Source of the DNA: Adenophora triphylla var. japonica
Taxonomy: Eukaryota; Streptophyta; Magnoliopsida; Asterales; Campanulaceae
NCBI GenBank assembly: GCA_022495995.1
Contig: JAFEMH010000987.1
Location: 408,001 to 472,000, forward strand
DNA: 64,000 bases
Reading direction: 5' to 3'
In this document: positions 32,833 to 43,094 of the stretch, piece by piece
Numbering within the stretch: the stretch's first letter is position 1
How the letters are laid out: the number at the start of each line of letters is the position of its first letter
The notes under the pieces: generated by a model
What the model was told of the DNA's origin: nothing
What the model saw: only the letters and a program-made list of their open reading frames with translations
Databases searched by the model: none
Translations under genes and position numbers: made by a program

Positions 32833-33765
32833 TGTTTTGAAAACTTTTTCAAACTTAGTGGGTCAGACTTTCGTTTTCTTGTATGGTGTTGTATTTTACT
32901 TTCTTTTTCTTTTCCTTCTATTCTTAACTGTTGCATTGCATGCATGCATCTCCTAAAAAAAAATCTTTCTCTTAAAAAAGAATTAGACTTCTTTACCTCA
33001 CACTACCACTGTCCGTGTCACCTTTGCCACGACTACCCCTTAACCCATCGGAAAAGCCAAAGTGCGGGAAGTGTGGTGATCATGTCGCCTCCCTTCTGAG
33101 TCTCACTTGGCCATCCACTCATCAGTGCGCTTCGGCTGCACGGTGGGAGCCTGAAACCTAACCCTTGTGTCACCCACTTTGCTAGGAGTACTCTCCCCGT
33201 GACCGGTTGGTTTGACTAGCTTTTTCATGTAGACAATTAATAAGGTCTTTGTGTTAAGTCACTACGAATCAATGATAAGTCAAGATTTATAAAGAAAATA
33301 AAGGCACTAAAAAAAAATTATTTTCCTTTTAAAGGACGTACCATGTAAAGTTTGAATGCTTGATCTTGTCCTATCATGGGTCTGTAGTACTTTCCATAAA
33401 TATCATATTAAATGTCTATATGAGACGGTTAGTCGTTAGGATCCACCACTTTAGGACATTTAGTTAGTTGCGAAAAAGGGGTATCCCTTCCAACCAAGAG
33501 TAGGTTCTATAAAAAAAATTTGTAAATAAAATGCTTAACTATCCTTCAATTTAGGACCCTTCAAAGTTCTACCTCTCATCTCTTGAACCTTTCATAGTCT
33601 GCTCCCTTAGCCTTAAAACCATCCATAGTTTAGATCCTTTATCTCTAGCACCCTTCAGCCAAAGACCAACCAAGGCCAATCCTCACCCAAGCCCAAATTA
33701 ACTCACCTAGATCACCCTCATTTGACCAAGGATCGAGTCATCTTCCTCTTTTACATTCATCCCCC
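32833..33765 (+). other. Leader region of Tat-B
   Basis: Non-coding, no long convincing frame. Presumed 5' UTR and packaging region between primer site and gag. Confidence 0.5.
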
Positions 33766-33820
33766 TCGAACTACGGTGACTTGAGACTCGTATCTTAAAT
33801 GGTAAGGGTTACGTAGGCAA
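33766..33820 (+). other. Two-stem 'CTACG/CGTAG' motif, form A, before Tat-B gag
   Basis: TCGAACTACGGTGACTTGAG ... ACGTAGGCAAC. Outer arms 33771-33775 and 33812-33816; inner TCTTA (33793-33797) with TAAGG (33803-33807). It ends 7 bp before the gag start codon at 33827. Confidence 0.65.
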
Positions 33821-33826
33821 CTTCAA

Positions 33827-34507
33827 ATGGCCAAACTCAAAATTGTGGAGGTCAAATATTTTCTCAAGGATGCCTTAAGATTAATTATGAATCTAATTCA
33901 ACTCATTGGTTTGACTCCGCCATATGTTCTTACAGAATTCCACATCATGTCTCTGGAGAAAAGCATTGAAGCCCTCAAAGAAGTCTCAAACATGAGGTTG
34001 GGAGTGATCAACCTCCTCAAAGACATGCATGAAATTGAGCAGCACCATTTGTCTTACATTCAGGAATACTTGAGAAGAGTTCCTCCTCCTGTTCAATTCC
34101 AGAGTCCCTACCATCCACATGCTTGTGGTCCCACTTATGGTTCAACGCATCAGAATTTCTCATTCAAAATGCCTGCTGTGGCCACCAACCGACGAAGGGT
34201 ACCAATACCCAAGTCACCCCCAAATTCAATCCAAGAGAAGAAGATCAACAAGGAACATTTTGATGACTTGGGAATGCCTGTGGGTGAGTTCTTCGACATT
34301 TTGGTGGGAAAGAGTTTGATCAAGCCGCTCGAGAATTACAAGCCTATTAATAGGAGAGCTAACTTGGATACATCCAAGTTTTGCAAATACCACAAGTACG
34401 ATGGGCATACCACTGACAACTGTAAGCAGCTAAAACGCTTGATTCAAAGTTTGATCAACCAAGGCCTCATTGATGAAGAAACCCTCGTACTTCAAGGAAG
34501 GATTTAG
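33827..34507 (+). CDS. gag: Gag-like protein of Tat-B (C-terminal type with zinc-knuckle variant)
   Basis: 226 residues, intact. The N-terminal part is helical (MSLEKSIEALKEVSNMRLGV, then INLLKDMHEIEQHH). The C-terminus is FCKYHKYDGHTTDNCKQLKR, a CX2HX4HX4C version of the retroviral zinc knuckle that is usual in Tat gag. It should bind the element's RNA and perhaps help packaging into particles made from an autonomous partner's gag. It is much shorter than full Tat gag, and the capsid domain is not recognisable. The start at 33827 directly follows the structured motif. Confidence 0.65.
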   Translation: MAKLKIVEVKYFLKDALRLIMNLIQLIGLTPPYVLTEFHIMSLEKSIEALKEVSNMRLGVINLLKDMHEIEQHHLSYIQEYLRRVPPPVQFQSPYHPHACGPTYGSTHQNFSFKMPAVATNRRRVPIPKSPPNSIQEKKINKEHFDDLGMPVGEFFDILVGKSLIKPLENYKPINRRANLDTSKFCKYHKYDGHTTDNCKQLKRLIQSLINQGLIDEETLVLQGRI

Positions 34508-36895
34508 ATTAATTCATTTAGTAGGTTCTAGTGTGTCTTTCTTAAGTTCACTTTGGGCATTGATATGTAATGCCCACTTTAGATTAGTTACTTCAATAAT
34601 AAAAAAGGTCTTTCTTTCTTTTCTCTCTAGACTTGAGACATAATCTCGCATTACTTTCAAGAAGATTGTCTTATTTATAATCATCACTTGATTGCTAATC
34701 TCACTGATAAACTCACCAGCTAATAACTCATGACAAAGTAAACAATTAATAAATGCTTTGATTGGAATAAACAACTCACTGTCCCTTCCTCGTATACACC
34801 ATCTCTATGCACCCTTCTCTCATACACTCTCTCCATATACTTTTCATACACTATCTCCAGACCCTCTCCTTGTACATGCCCTCTGTACTTTCTCAAGCTT
34901 ACACTTCCCCAAATACACTCTCCCCCATTTGACCTCCTTTCCATATGATCAAGACAAGCATAAAGACCGTTGTTGCTCATACAAAGAAAATGCAAGAGGC
35001 TGTTCTTATCCTTCACAAGTGCTACATGAATATCAACTTGGGGCTCACTAACCCCCCAATCTCGCGTCTCCTCTGATTTTCCATTTGATCGATAAGCTTT
35101 TGTTGAATATGCTCACATATCTTTCTCATGGTCCGAATATATTTTGCCTTACTTAATAAGTCGGTTAAATGAGTTTACATTTATTTTAAATACTCTTTTG
35201 AGAATGCTATCCAGTAGCGATTGAAGCTTAAACCTCCCACCATAGGAATACATAACCTTACCCTCACTAAATAATACCCTTTCATTTCAAGATCGACAAG
35301 TTTTGAAACCCTAAGGAAGAAGCCCATACTAGGGGCTCCCCTGACTCACAAAGGAAGTAATCACCTCCAAGCTCAAGAAAGGCGGAATAAACTCATACTA
35401 GGGGCTCCCCTCGACTCACAAAACAAGGGACCACCTCCAAGACCAAGAGGAAGAAGGTAAACGCATCCTAAGGCATACGCTAGGGGCTATCGCGAGCAAA
35501 CAAATCCGAAGGCTTTTCTCGAGAAGAGGGTGTCAAAAAAAAAAACCTCCATCACTCCGAAGTGAACCTCCCATCTCAAAGGTTAAGAAAATGAGACATC
35601 GAGTGAAGGTCCTATCGTGATCAAGTTACCTGCTGAAATCACAACAAACTCACGCAACAAAGATTCCCTCTTGGACAAATCGCGTAAACCAATTCCAAGT
35701 CCATCCTGTCACTTTTAGAGGATTCCATCACCACCCTTGACCTTGTCAAAATCAAAGTTAACCTCACTCTTAGAGGTTCTGAAGAAGCGACAACAAGAAA
35801 TCCCTTCACCTTAGAGAACCCAAACACATCCCTCAAACCAACCTCTCAGCAAAAGGCCCAGCCGACCTCTCACTTTAAGAGGTCATGTTAAGCATCACCT
35901 AATAATCGATCGCAACCCAATCGCTACCGGATGGCATTCTCATTCTGAGTCACTTGTTATCCTACGTGAGCATATTGCATACTCTCGCCAAGTTTAGGAA
36001 CTCGTCCTATTCTTGAAATTCGTTCATTTGACTCCTCAAACACTGTCTACAAAAGTCCCACTGGGGCTTCGCATCCGTGCCTCTCAACGGCACTCCGGTA
36101 AAAGCAAGGAGACGCGCGCCAGGGACTACTCCCCTCGGCTTGTGAGAACAAAGGAGCAACGAATCTTAACTTGAAAGACTGAAAAATAGAAGGGGCTATA
36201 ATCGGTCAAATCCCAATTTTTTCTTCCAATTTTTCTTCCACTCCAATCTTTTCCTTTTCTCCCTCCAATCTTTTTTCTATTTTTCATTCTTTCCCATAAA
36301 GAAGATCAATGCGTGCGGCGGCCGCACTATAATTACCATCGAACAGTCCAGAGCAGCAAGCAACAATGGAACATCCTACTCCTTCTAAAGTCAGGCCCAA
36401 TCGATTTTCCCTCTCTTATTCCAGCTTCAAATCAAAGCAATCATTATTTGTTTAATTATATAATTGGAATTTGATAAACCAATCAGTGAGGTCCATTCTC
36501 GAGCAATCAAAACATAATTCTGAACAAAACAAGTCTTCAAATGTCTCGACAAGTCTTCTTTTCTACAATCTAGGAAGAGCCAAACACTGTCTTTCTGTCA
36601 GCAGGGGCTTCCATACATTTTTCTACACCTAGTGATGCTTATACTCTCCCAAAAGAGTCAAACCCAAAAGCGAGAGTGTCATACACGAATTCGGGATCCA
36701 TTCCCACTTTCGAAAAAATGTGCCCCTGCACATATGCATTTCCGAGTCTTGTCCAAATGACTGATTGACTATTGTTCAAAACGAGGGGTCGCCTCCATGG
36801 CCGCAAGATGACTCTGTCTGCAATAGGGATACATTAAATCTCTCCAAGCCGGGGCTTTTGTTAAGCTGTTCTCTCAGGCTTTCTTTACCATATTC
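34508..36895. other. Non-coding centre of Tat-B
   Basis: No supported gene in 2.4 kb. Holds short direct repeats such as 'actaggggctcccct' with 'gactcacaaa' (35328-35420), an A-run at 35537-35546, and a CT-rich run with a NotI-like GCGGCCGC at 36317-36324. This is the position where an autonomous element would have pol. Confidence 0.6.
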
Positions 36896-36901
36896 CCTTC
36901 A

Positions 36902-37110
36902 GGCTTGCTTTGCATCATCAACTGGGGCTTCGCCATTCCCTTCGAGTTTGCTTTGCATCATCAGCTGAGGCTTCGCCATTTCCTTCGGAGTTTGCTTTGC
37001 ATCATCAAGCGGGGCTTCGCCATTCCCTTCGGGTTTGCTTTGCATCATCAACCGGGGCTTCGCCATTCCCTTCGGGTTTGCTTTGCATTATCGGCGGGGC
37101 TTCGCCAAGG
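36902..37110. repeat. About 43-bp tandem repeat, 5 units
   Basis: Unit 'tttgctttgcatcatcaact' plus 'ggggcttcgccattcccttc'. It is open in more than one frame because of the repetition; not a gene. Confidence 0.85.
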
Positions 37111-37559
37111 CCACTTCATCAAACATTGAGGCTCCCCTCAACGGAAATGGGTCGACTATGTGATTCTTCAGAAAAGGCCAAGGGCTCTAACAAGAATCGT
37201 GGCTCCAACGAAGTCATATCTAGCAAGAAGGGCATCCCTTGCATGTGGCAAACTCTTTGAGTTAGTTAGAAATATAATTAATCATAAGGCCTCCTTATCA
37301 AAATAACATACTTTCAAAATGCCACCCTCTTTGGCACCTTGTTTACAAAATCACTCTTTGGTCTCCACAAATTTTCAAAACTCTTCAAATTTACCAAAGA
37401 CGCCTCTCTGTGACTCTCAAGATGACTCGGTCCTACCCCTTATCTCTGGACATCAAACTTATCCAACCCCATCTTCTATCATAAAACACGTACTCAGCCT
37501 CGCCCTGCTTAAACCATAACCTTTTTGCTCAAATTGCCTTGTTCAGAAGTGCCACAAAT

Positions 37560-37795
37560 CTAAACCCTAGCCTCAAGTTTAGGTGACCAAAAACCTCTCA
37601 AAACCCTAGCTTCAAGCCTAGGAGACAAGTACCTTTCTAAACCCTAGCTTCAAGCCTAGGAGACAAGTACCTTTCTAAACCCTAGCCTCAAGCCTAGGAG
37701 ACAAGTACCTTTCTAAACCCTAGCCTCAAGCCTAGGTGACAAATGCCTCCCAAAACCCTAGCTTCGAGCCTAAACCCCTCTCTAAACCATAGGGT
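37560..37795. repeat. About 43-bp tandem repeat with telobox-like core, about 6 units
   Basis: Unit 'aaaccctagcttcaagccta' plus 'ggagacaagtacctttct'. Each unit begins AAACCCTAG, close to the plant telobox AAACCCTA, and contains CCTAG ... CTAGG arms. Confidence 0.85.
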
Positions 37796-38189
37796 AACTG
37801 CCTTATACGTCAATTTCTAGGATAACTTTTCATTGCAATGTACAAAATAGAAAATAGAAACATTCAAATTAACTCATTAAGCTTGTACATAAAGCATTTG
37901 CATTACATCAGTGAGTCAGCATAAAAGAGTCTGCATGCTTCTTTCCTACTGTTTCCCTACAGGAACTACAAAATAAAAAATCCTAATGACCCCGACGGGA
38001 GGTCGAAGCGCGACCACGGGAAAATCTGGATGTCGAGCTACCCTCATCATGGGATCGCTGTCTCCGCTGCGCCGGATCCACATCCACTGACCTCCGGGAT
38101 TGGCAGGAAAGTGCCTGCACTGCACTCCTCAGCAGACGGCTCAGTACATTGGTCTGCCTCACAGCCCGCACATAAGAATCTCTGGTAAC

Positions 38190-38273
38190 CTACAAAAATC
38201 AGGCGCGAGAGTTACATCATGGCTAAAACATAATAATCAGTGCATAAAGAGAAAAGAAAAGTAAGAGTTATAC
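38190..38273 (-). other. Intron 3 of antisense PMD gene
   Basis: ggcggg|gtataac ... tttttgtag|gttacc. The following exon reads VTRDSYVRAVRQ; in Tat-M the homologous exon VTGRTYNQAMRQ is also preceded by an intron. Confidence 0.7.
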
Positions 38274-38961
38274 CCCGCCGGCACCGCCTGGAGGAAGCTG
38301 AGCACCCTCGACCTCGTCAGCCTCTGTGGGTGTCAAGTCTACCCTCACCTCCCCGTCGGCCATATGCACAAAGAAATGGTCGGGGAATGGAGGCATATCC
38401 ACAATCTCAGGATGTCCAGCACCCATCGGCTCGGGGATAACCAAACCCTGCCCCCCTATACCAGCAGCCTCGGCAGCCTCAGCAGTCCGCCTCACCACCT
38501 GCGGTGATCTCAAAAAAAGTGCCACAAAGTCCGCATAACCCATATCAAGCCGGGCGATAGCGGGGACCCCAGTAGATACTCCGCCTCCTCGCCAATCGGT
38601 TCGGATACCACATGTTCCTGGGAGGATGTTGGGGCGCATAAAGCGGAGCCCACGCATAGTGCTGTCTCGCCACCCGCTCACCCAAGTACATCTCATCAGC
38701 AAGCAATCCAACCAACAATCTGCGGGAAGCAGTCACATCCCGGACAGCACCAACCGTCTCTGAGGCCTCAGGAGTCCAAGGGTAGAGCAAAAACTCGGGC
38801 CTACTGGGACCATCAAGAACAGCCCTCAGCTCAGACTCGCGGATCGTCTTCGGGAACCCCTCAATCCGATTCTCCTTCCTCCAGTAGCGCAAGACGGGCA
38901 CATCCCGAGTCTGGTCCCGCAAAGTGAACGGCGCGACGCCGAAAATCTCATAGACCCATGC

Positions 38962-39050
38962 CTGCAAAAGACACGGAAAGCAGATATTTATAAAGACAGA
39001 AAGACAAGTAACAAGTAAGAGGACAATGAAAATGATGAAAGTTGGCATAC
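38962..39050 (-). other. Intron 2 of antisense PMD gene
   Basis: ctggag|gtatgcc ... cttttgcag|gcatgg; splicing gives ...FVLE-AWVYEIF in phase 0, matching the PMD family layout. Confidence 0.75.
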
Positions 39051-39719
39051 CTCCAGAACAAACTGAAAAGCGTCAAAAGAAGAGGTATTAGACCTCGAGA
39101 CAGTATCCAGGGCCCGATACAGCTCGGCCAAGCCGGCCCCTCCCCAGGAGATATCTCGTACCAGATCCAAGTCCACTAAAGCACCCAACAAAGAAAATCG
39201 GCATACTGGGCCCGAGTTGGGAAAGAGCGCCACTGAGAATCCGTACCAAAGGAATCCCCGGACAAGTGCGTCAAGCCCGTACTGGCCAGCCCTATACCGA
39301 TCAATAGCAGCCCTAACCAGCCTGTACAACTTCCCCGCATCAACACCAAAATTCCTACTCGAGCCCAGGCTAGCACCAAACAACTGGACCTGACGAGCCG
39401 GATCAGCATGAAGAGTATCATCAAAGGGCAGTGCTATGTCTGTGAACCTCAAGCCGGTAAGAACGGCGAAGTCTGTAGGAGTGATCGTGGCCTCTCCCCA
39501 ACTCAAATGGAAGGTATGTGTCGTATCCCACCAAAACTCCCGACACGCCTTCACCACCGCAGTGCACTTCCTGGTCTGGCCCATCTGCAGGACCATGTCA
39601 AAAAGGGGGCCAACCCCAAACTCTGTACTCGCTCCCGAGGACTACCCTCACCGGCCGGCAAGGCCGCCCACAACTCCCCGACCGCCTTAAGGGAGCTGCG
39701 TCCCTTCATCTTCTTCCCC

Positions 39720-39823
39720 TACAGGTAAACACAGCACAGGTATGTGTCATTACTCGCATTTAAAATAATAAACACTTTGTACACGCATGAATTATTCTAT
39801 TGTTAAATAAGAAATTTTTGTAC
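39720..39823 (-). other. Intron 1 of antisense PMD gene
   Basis: gatgaag|gtacaaa ... ttacctgtag|gggaag; the join keeps phase. A similar acceptor region is at 341-365 in Tat-A. Confidence 0.65.
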
Positions 39824-40502
39824 CTTCATCCCGACGCGGGAGCGAAGACCGGTGGACCCATGAAAAGCCAAGCCCGGATAAAAGTCAGACTGATTGTACA
39901 ACAGAAAATGCAGCCTCGAGGGTCGATAATTGCGCAAAGCCCGTCGCCTCCTAGCCTCAATGTCCCCGCCGACGTCACTCCTATCACTCTCCCCGGCATC
40001 GGGATCACCTTCCTCTTCATCATCATCGCCGCCGCCATTGCTGCCACCATTGCCGCCATGCCCGCCACCACTGCCGCCATGCGCCGCGCCGCCGCCATGG
40101 CTGCCTTCATCACCGCCACCATAACCTCCATGGCTGCCATCATCACCACCTCCATAACCTCCATAACCACCATCAAAACCACCACCCATATTGCCATAAC
40201 CACCCCTAAAACTACCAGAACCGTGGCTGCCCCCGGCACCATGGCCACTAGCACCAACTCCTCCGCCATAGCCAAAGAAAGCATCACCCATACCAATGTC
40301 GCCGGAATACGAGCCCAAAGGTTGATGATCTGGGCGACCCATCATGGAAATCACATCGTTGACCCAATCTGGAGGATTATCCATGGCAAGATCTTCACGA
40401 AATCGGCACAAAACAAACGAAAACACTCGGAATAATTTTCGGGCGAAAGCTTGAAAACTCGACGGAGAAGAAGAGGCGTAAAAAGAAGAAGGAGACCGGC
40501 GG

Positions 40503-40668
40503 ATTTAAAGGTCGATCGGCCGAGAAGCGGCCAATAAGAAGAAGGGCCAATCGGCCCTTGATTTTGTGTTTCTTCTGATCGAGCGAACGGTCCAGATCTC
40601 ATCTCAGCAGGCGGATCCCCGTCAAAGTGTCCTTGGCCAATCAGGAGGAAGGGCCGATCGGCCCTTTC
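40503..40668 (-). promoter_or_regulatory. Putative promoter of antisense PMD gene
   Basis: Upstream of the antisense start: perfect 18-bp palindrome AAGGGCCGATCGGCCCTT (40649-40666), AAGGGCCAATCGGCCCTT (about 40542-40559), GGTCGATCGGCC (40510-40521) and TTTAAAT (40503-40509) about 120 bp before the start codon. The motifs match the LTR U3 repeats, including the flank 'ccctttctct'. Confidence 0.5.
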
Positions 40669-40804
40669 TCTTCCCTACCTTGATACGCGTCTCCTCGGTT
40701 GACCAGATATTTAATACCCCCCGTTTTTCAAAAAACTCTTACTCCTTTTATTTTTATATAACTCAAATCTTTTTTGTTTTATTATTTATAATTCAAATTC
40801 TTAT

Positions 40805-41418
40805 CTTTCGGGGTGACTCCCACAGAGTCAAATTTCTATTTTTCGGGGTGACTCCCACAGAGTCAAATTTCTTATTTTTCGGTGACTCCCACGAGAGTCA
40901 AATTTCTATTTTTTCGGGGTGACTCCCACAGAGTCACAGAGTCAAATTTCTATTTTTTCGGGGTGACTCCCACAGAGTCAAAATTATTATTTTTCGGGGT
41001 GACTCCCACAGAGTCAAATTTCTTTTTCGGGGTGACTCCCACAGAGTCAAATTTCTATTTTTTCGGGGTGACTCTTACAGAGTCAAATTTCTATTTTTTC
41101 GGGGTGACTCCAGAGTCAAAATTATTATTTTTCGGGGTGACTCCCACAGAGTCAAATTTCTTTTTCGGGGTGACTCCCACAGAGTCAAATTTCTATTTTT
41201 TCGGGGTGACTCTTACAGAGTCAAATTTCTATTTTTTCGGGGTGACTCCCACAGAGTCAAATTTCTATTTTTTCGGGGTGACTCCCACAGAGTCAAAATT
41301 CTTATTTTCCGGGGTGACTCCCACAGAGTTAAAATTCTTATTTTCCGGGTAACCCCCACAGAGTTAAAATTCTTATTTTCCGGGTAATTCCCACACAGTT
41401 AAAATTCTTATCTTCCGG
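40805..41418 (+). repeat. About 37-bp tandem array of hairpin units, about 17 copies
   Basis: Unit 'cggggtgactcccacagagt' plus 'caaatttctatttttt'. Each contains TGACTC-CCACA-GAGTCA, a 6-bp inverted repeat with a 5-base loop. Degrades to 'gggtaacccccacagagtta' at the right end. Confidence 0.9.
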
Positions 41419-41419
41419 G

Positions 41420-41735
41420 TGACCCCTTCATAGTCATATTCTTGGATGACAACCGCACAGTCATATTCTTGGATGACAACCGCACAGTCATATTCTTGGA
41501 TGACAACCGCACAGTCATATTCTTGGATGACAACCGCACAGTCATATTCTTGGGTGACGACCGCACAGTCAGACGTTGGATGACAACCGCACAGTCATAT
41601 TCTTGGATGACGACCGCACAGTCAGACGTTGGGTGACGACCGCACAGCCAGACGTTGGGTGACGACCGCACAGTCAGACGTTGGGTAACGATCGCACAGT
41701 CAGATGTTGGGTGATTCCCACACCATCATATCTTC
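41420..41735 (+). repeat. 26-bp tandem array, about 11 units
   Basis: Unit 'ttggatgacaaccgcacagt' plus 'catattc', later form 'ttgggtgacgaccgcacagt' plus 'cagacg'. It keeps the GGTGAC ... AGTCA frame of the preceding array, so the two arrays look related. Confidence 0.9.
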
Positions 41736-41787
41736 GGTTTGAGACGCCGCACGTCCGCCATTCTCGGGTACTAAACGCCCACTCTTC

Positions 41788-41833
41788 CGAACTACGACTT
41801 GGCTTGATTCCTCTTGGGATACGTAGGTAGCCC
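41788..41833 (+). other. Two-stem 'CTACG/CGTAG' motif, form B, in Tat-B 3' UTR
   Basis: CGAACTACGACTTGGCTTGA then TTCCTCTTGGGATACGTAGG. Outer arms 41792-41796 and 41822-41826; inner ATTCC with GGGAT (one U.G). Confidence 0.65.
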
Positions 41834-41968
41834 GACGTGGGTCCAGCCGCTCGACCTACCTGGTCATCTTTTTTGCGACTCAGCTCGAGTCCAAACCTCA
41901 CATCCGCGAGATCATCGTTTCACCTCCTGAAATCCCTTTTTTCAGGACGGATCCTATTCTTTTATCGT

Positions 41969-42009
41969 CGACCCTACTTGTCTTACAAGAAGTGTCGTCG
42001 AGGGGCTAC
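41969..42009 (+). other. Pre-LTR hairpin and polypurine tract of Tat-B
   Basis: CGAC (41969-41972), CTTGT-CTT-ACAAG (41977-41989), GTCG (41997-42000), then 'aggggctac' up to the LTR at 42010. Same plan as in Tat-A and Tat-M. Confidence 0.65.
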
Positions 42010-43094
42010 TGTTAGTACCCGGTCCGAAAAAAGGCATTTTTAAATGTCTGGCCCAGTTATTTAAGTGAAACCCTAAAAAACCTAATCTTTATTCTGTCAA
42101 ATCCGCCGTCGGCCGTACGCGTGGAAAGTACGCCAGGATATTGTGCCGATCGGCCCTTTCCCTATTGAATGGCCGACCGACCCTTTATTATTGTGCCGAT
42201 CGAACCTAAAACAATTGGTCGATCGACCCTTCTTTCCTGTGCCGATCGGACCTTATATTTAAGGCCGATCGACCCTTTCTCTGGCCCAGCCCAAATACCG
42301 AAGCACTATAAATAGGGGTGCCCGGTATCAGCTTTTCACACACAATTTATTCGGGAGAAACGAGATTACACTTGTTTTACCCGTATTTCTTCCCATATTC
42401 TTCGAATCGCCCTAGATTCGATCCCAAAGTCTTGCTACAATTGGTAAGGCTCTTTTTAATATTTTTGTTCTCTATTATTATTATTGTCGTATTATAATAT
42501 TTGCATGTTTATTTTAATTATGTCTTTATGCTAGATGTAGGACATTTTTAATAGATTTTTAATGCAATAGCCGAGGATGATCTAAGGTTTCGCCCAAAGA
42601 AACCCAATGGATCTAGGAACTATTTCTTACTTTCCACCTTAGTTATAATTGTCCCATGATCAACAATCCCCCAAGGATGAACGTTGATTAGTGCACCTTC
42701 CGAGGGCCTAAATCAAAGGTTCTAGGGTGTGATCATCAACTAATTCTTTCTCTTCCCTCCTCCTTATGCATGATCCCGCTTCTTCTATCTATTCCTGTAA
42801 ACACCGCACACAACCAACACCCCACATGCTAGAAAGACTGATCCGTCGGGCAATAGGAGTGATAGCGTTTCTTCTTCTGTTGTAACTTGACCCCCGAACC
42901 TAATTAAATGCTTAGCCTTTTTTCAAAGCTTTGGGCTATATCAAAGTGGCGTGGCGACTCTCAAAATTAAACTAATATTTTTAATATGGTTTAAATCGAG
43001 TGTCACTAAATGAATATCCCATTTCGGTCTGACATTATATGATTATTAATTTTAAACTTCCGAATGCGCGTTGCATCGGGACGGGGTATTCACA
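42010..43094 (+). repeat. 3' LTR of Tat-B
   Basis: 1085 bp, same length as the 5' LTR, with about 7 substitutions, six of them C/T or G/A. TATAAATA at 42307-42314. Confidence 0.95.

Larger units (their letters stand above)
37983..40384 (-). pseudogene. Antisense four-exon gene with plant mobile domain (PMD), near-intact
   Basis: Runs opposite to Tat-B. Exon 1 (40384-39824) starts at an ideal context (gccATGG, MDNPPDWVNDVISMMGRPDH) and is Gly/His rich (GGYGGYGGGDDGSHGG). Exon 2 (39719-39051) has the PMD core: CREFWWDTTHTFHLSWGEAT, ITPTDFAVLTGL. Exon 3 (38961-38274) continues AWVYEIFGVAPFTLRDQTRD, LADEMYLGERVARQH. Exon 4 (38189-37983) is basic (SRFSRGRASTSRRGH). Introns of 104, 89 and 84 bp have GT-AG ends. 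I see two defects: one T too few in ccccctttttgac (about 39598) and a frame change near 38590. PMD (PF10536 type) occurs in plant genes such as MAIL1/MAIN and in transposons; its biochemical role is unclear. Could be a captured host gene. Confidence 0.75.
31728..43094 (+). mobile_element. Tat-B: complete non-autonomous Tat-type LTR retrotransposon, 11.4 kb
   Basis: Flanked by the 5-bp target duplication ggatg (31723-31727 and 43095-43099). Both LTRs are 1085 bp, start TGTTAGTACCC and end GTATTCACA. It has a tRNA-Arg type primer site, a gag-like ORF, a long non-coding centre with tandem repeats, an antisense four-exon PMD gene, hairpin-forming 3' repeats and a polypurine tract. No protease, RT or integrase is present, so it depended on a related element's enzymes (LARD/TR-GAG type). 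About 7 differences between LTRs by eye indicate a recent insertion. Confidence 0.92.

Noticed and set aside
36310..36330. GCGGCCGC in Tat-B as a relative of the Athila GC modules
   Set aside because: Single 8-bp site without the paired CGCGGGCGCGCTC half; chance is enough.
37983..40384. Ordinary host gene for a plant mobile domain protein
   Set aside because: It lies wholly inside an LTR element with target duplications and has a relative in Tat-M in the same antisense place, so it travels with the element.
40882..41671. Repetitive open frames on both strands (FFGVTPTESN-like and VRLSSKNMT-like)
   Set aside because: Products of the two tandem arrays in the Tat-B 3' UTR, open on both strands because of the short period.
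40805..41735. CRISPR-like array
   Set aside because: Regular short repeats with hairpins, but units are contiguous without unique spacers, and the context is a plant retrotransposon.
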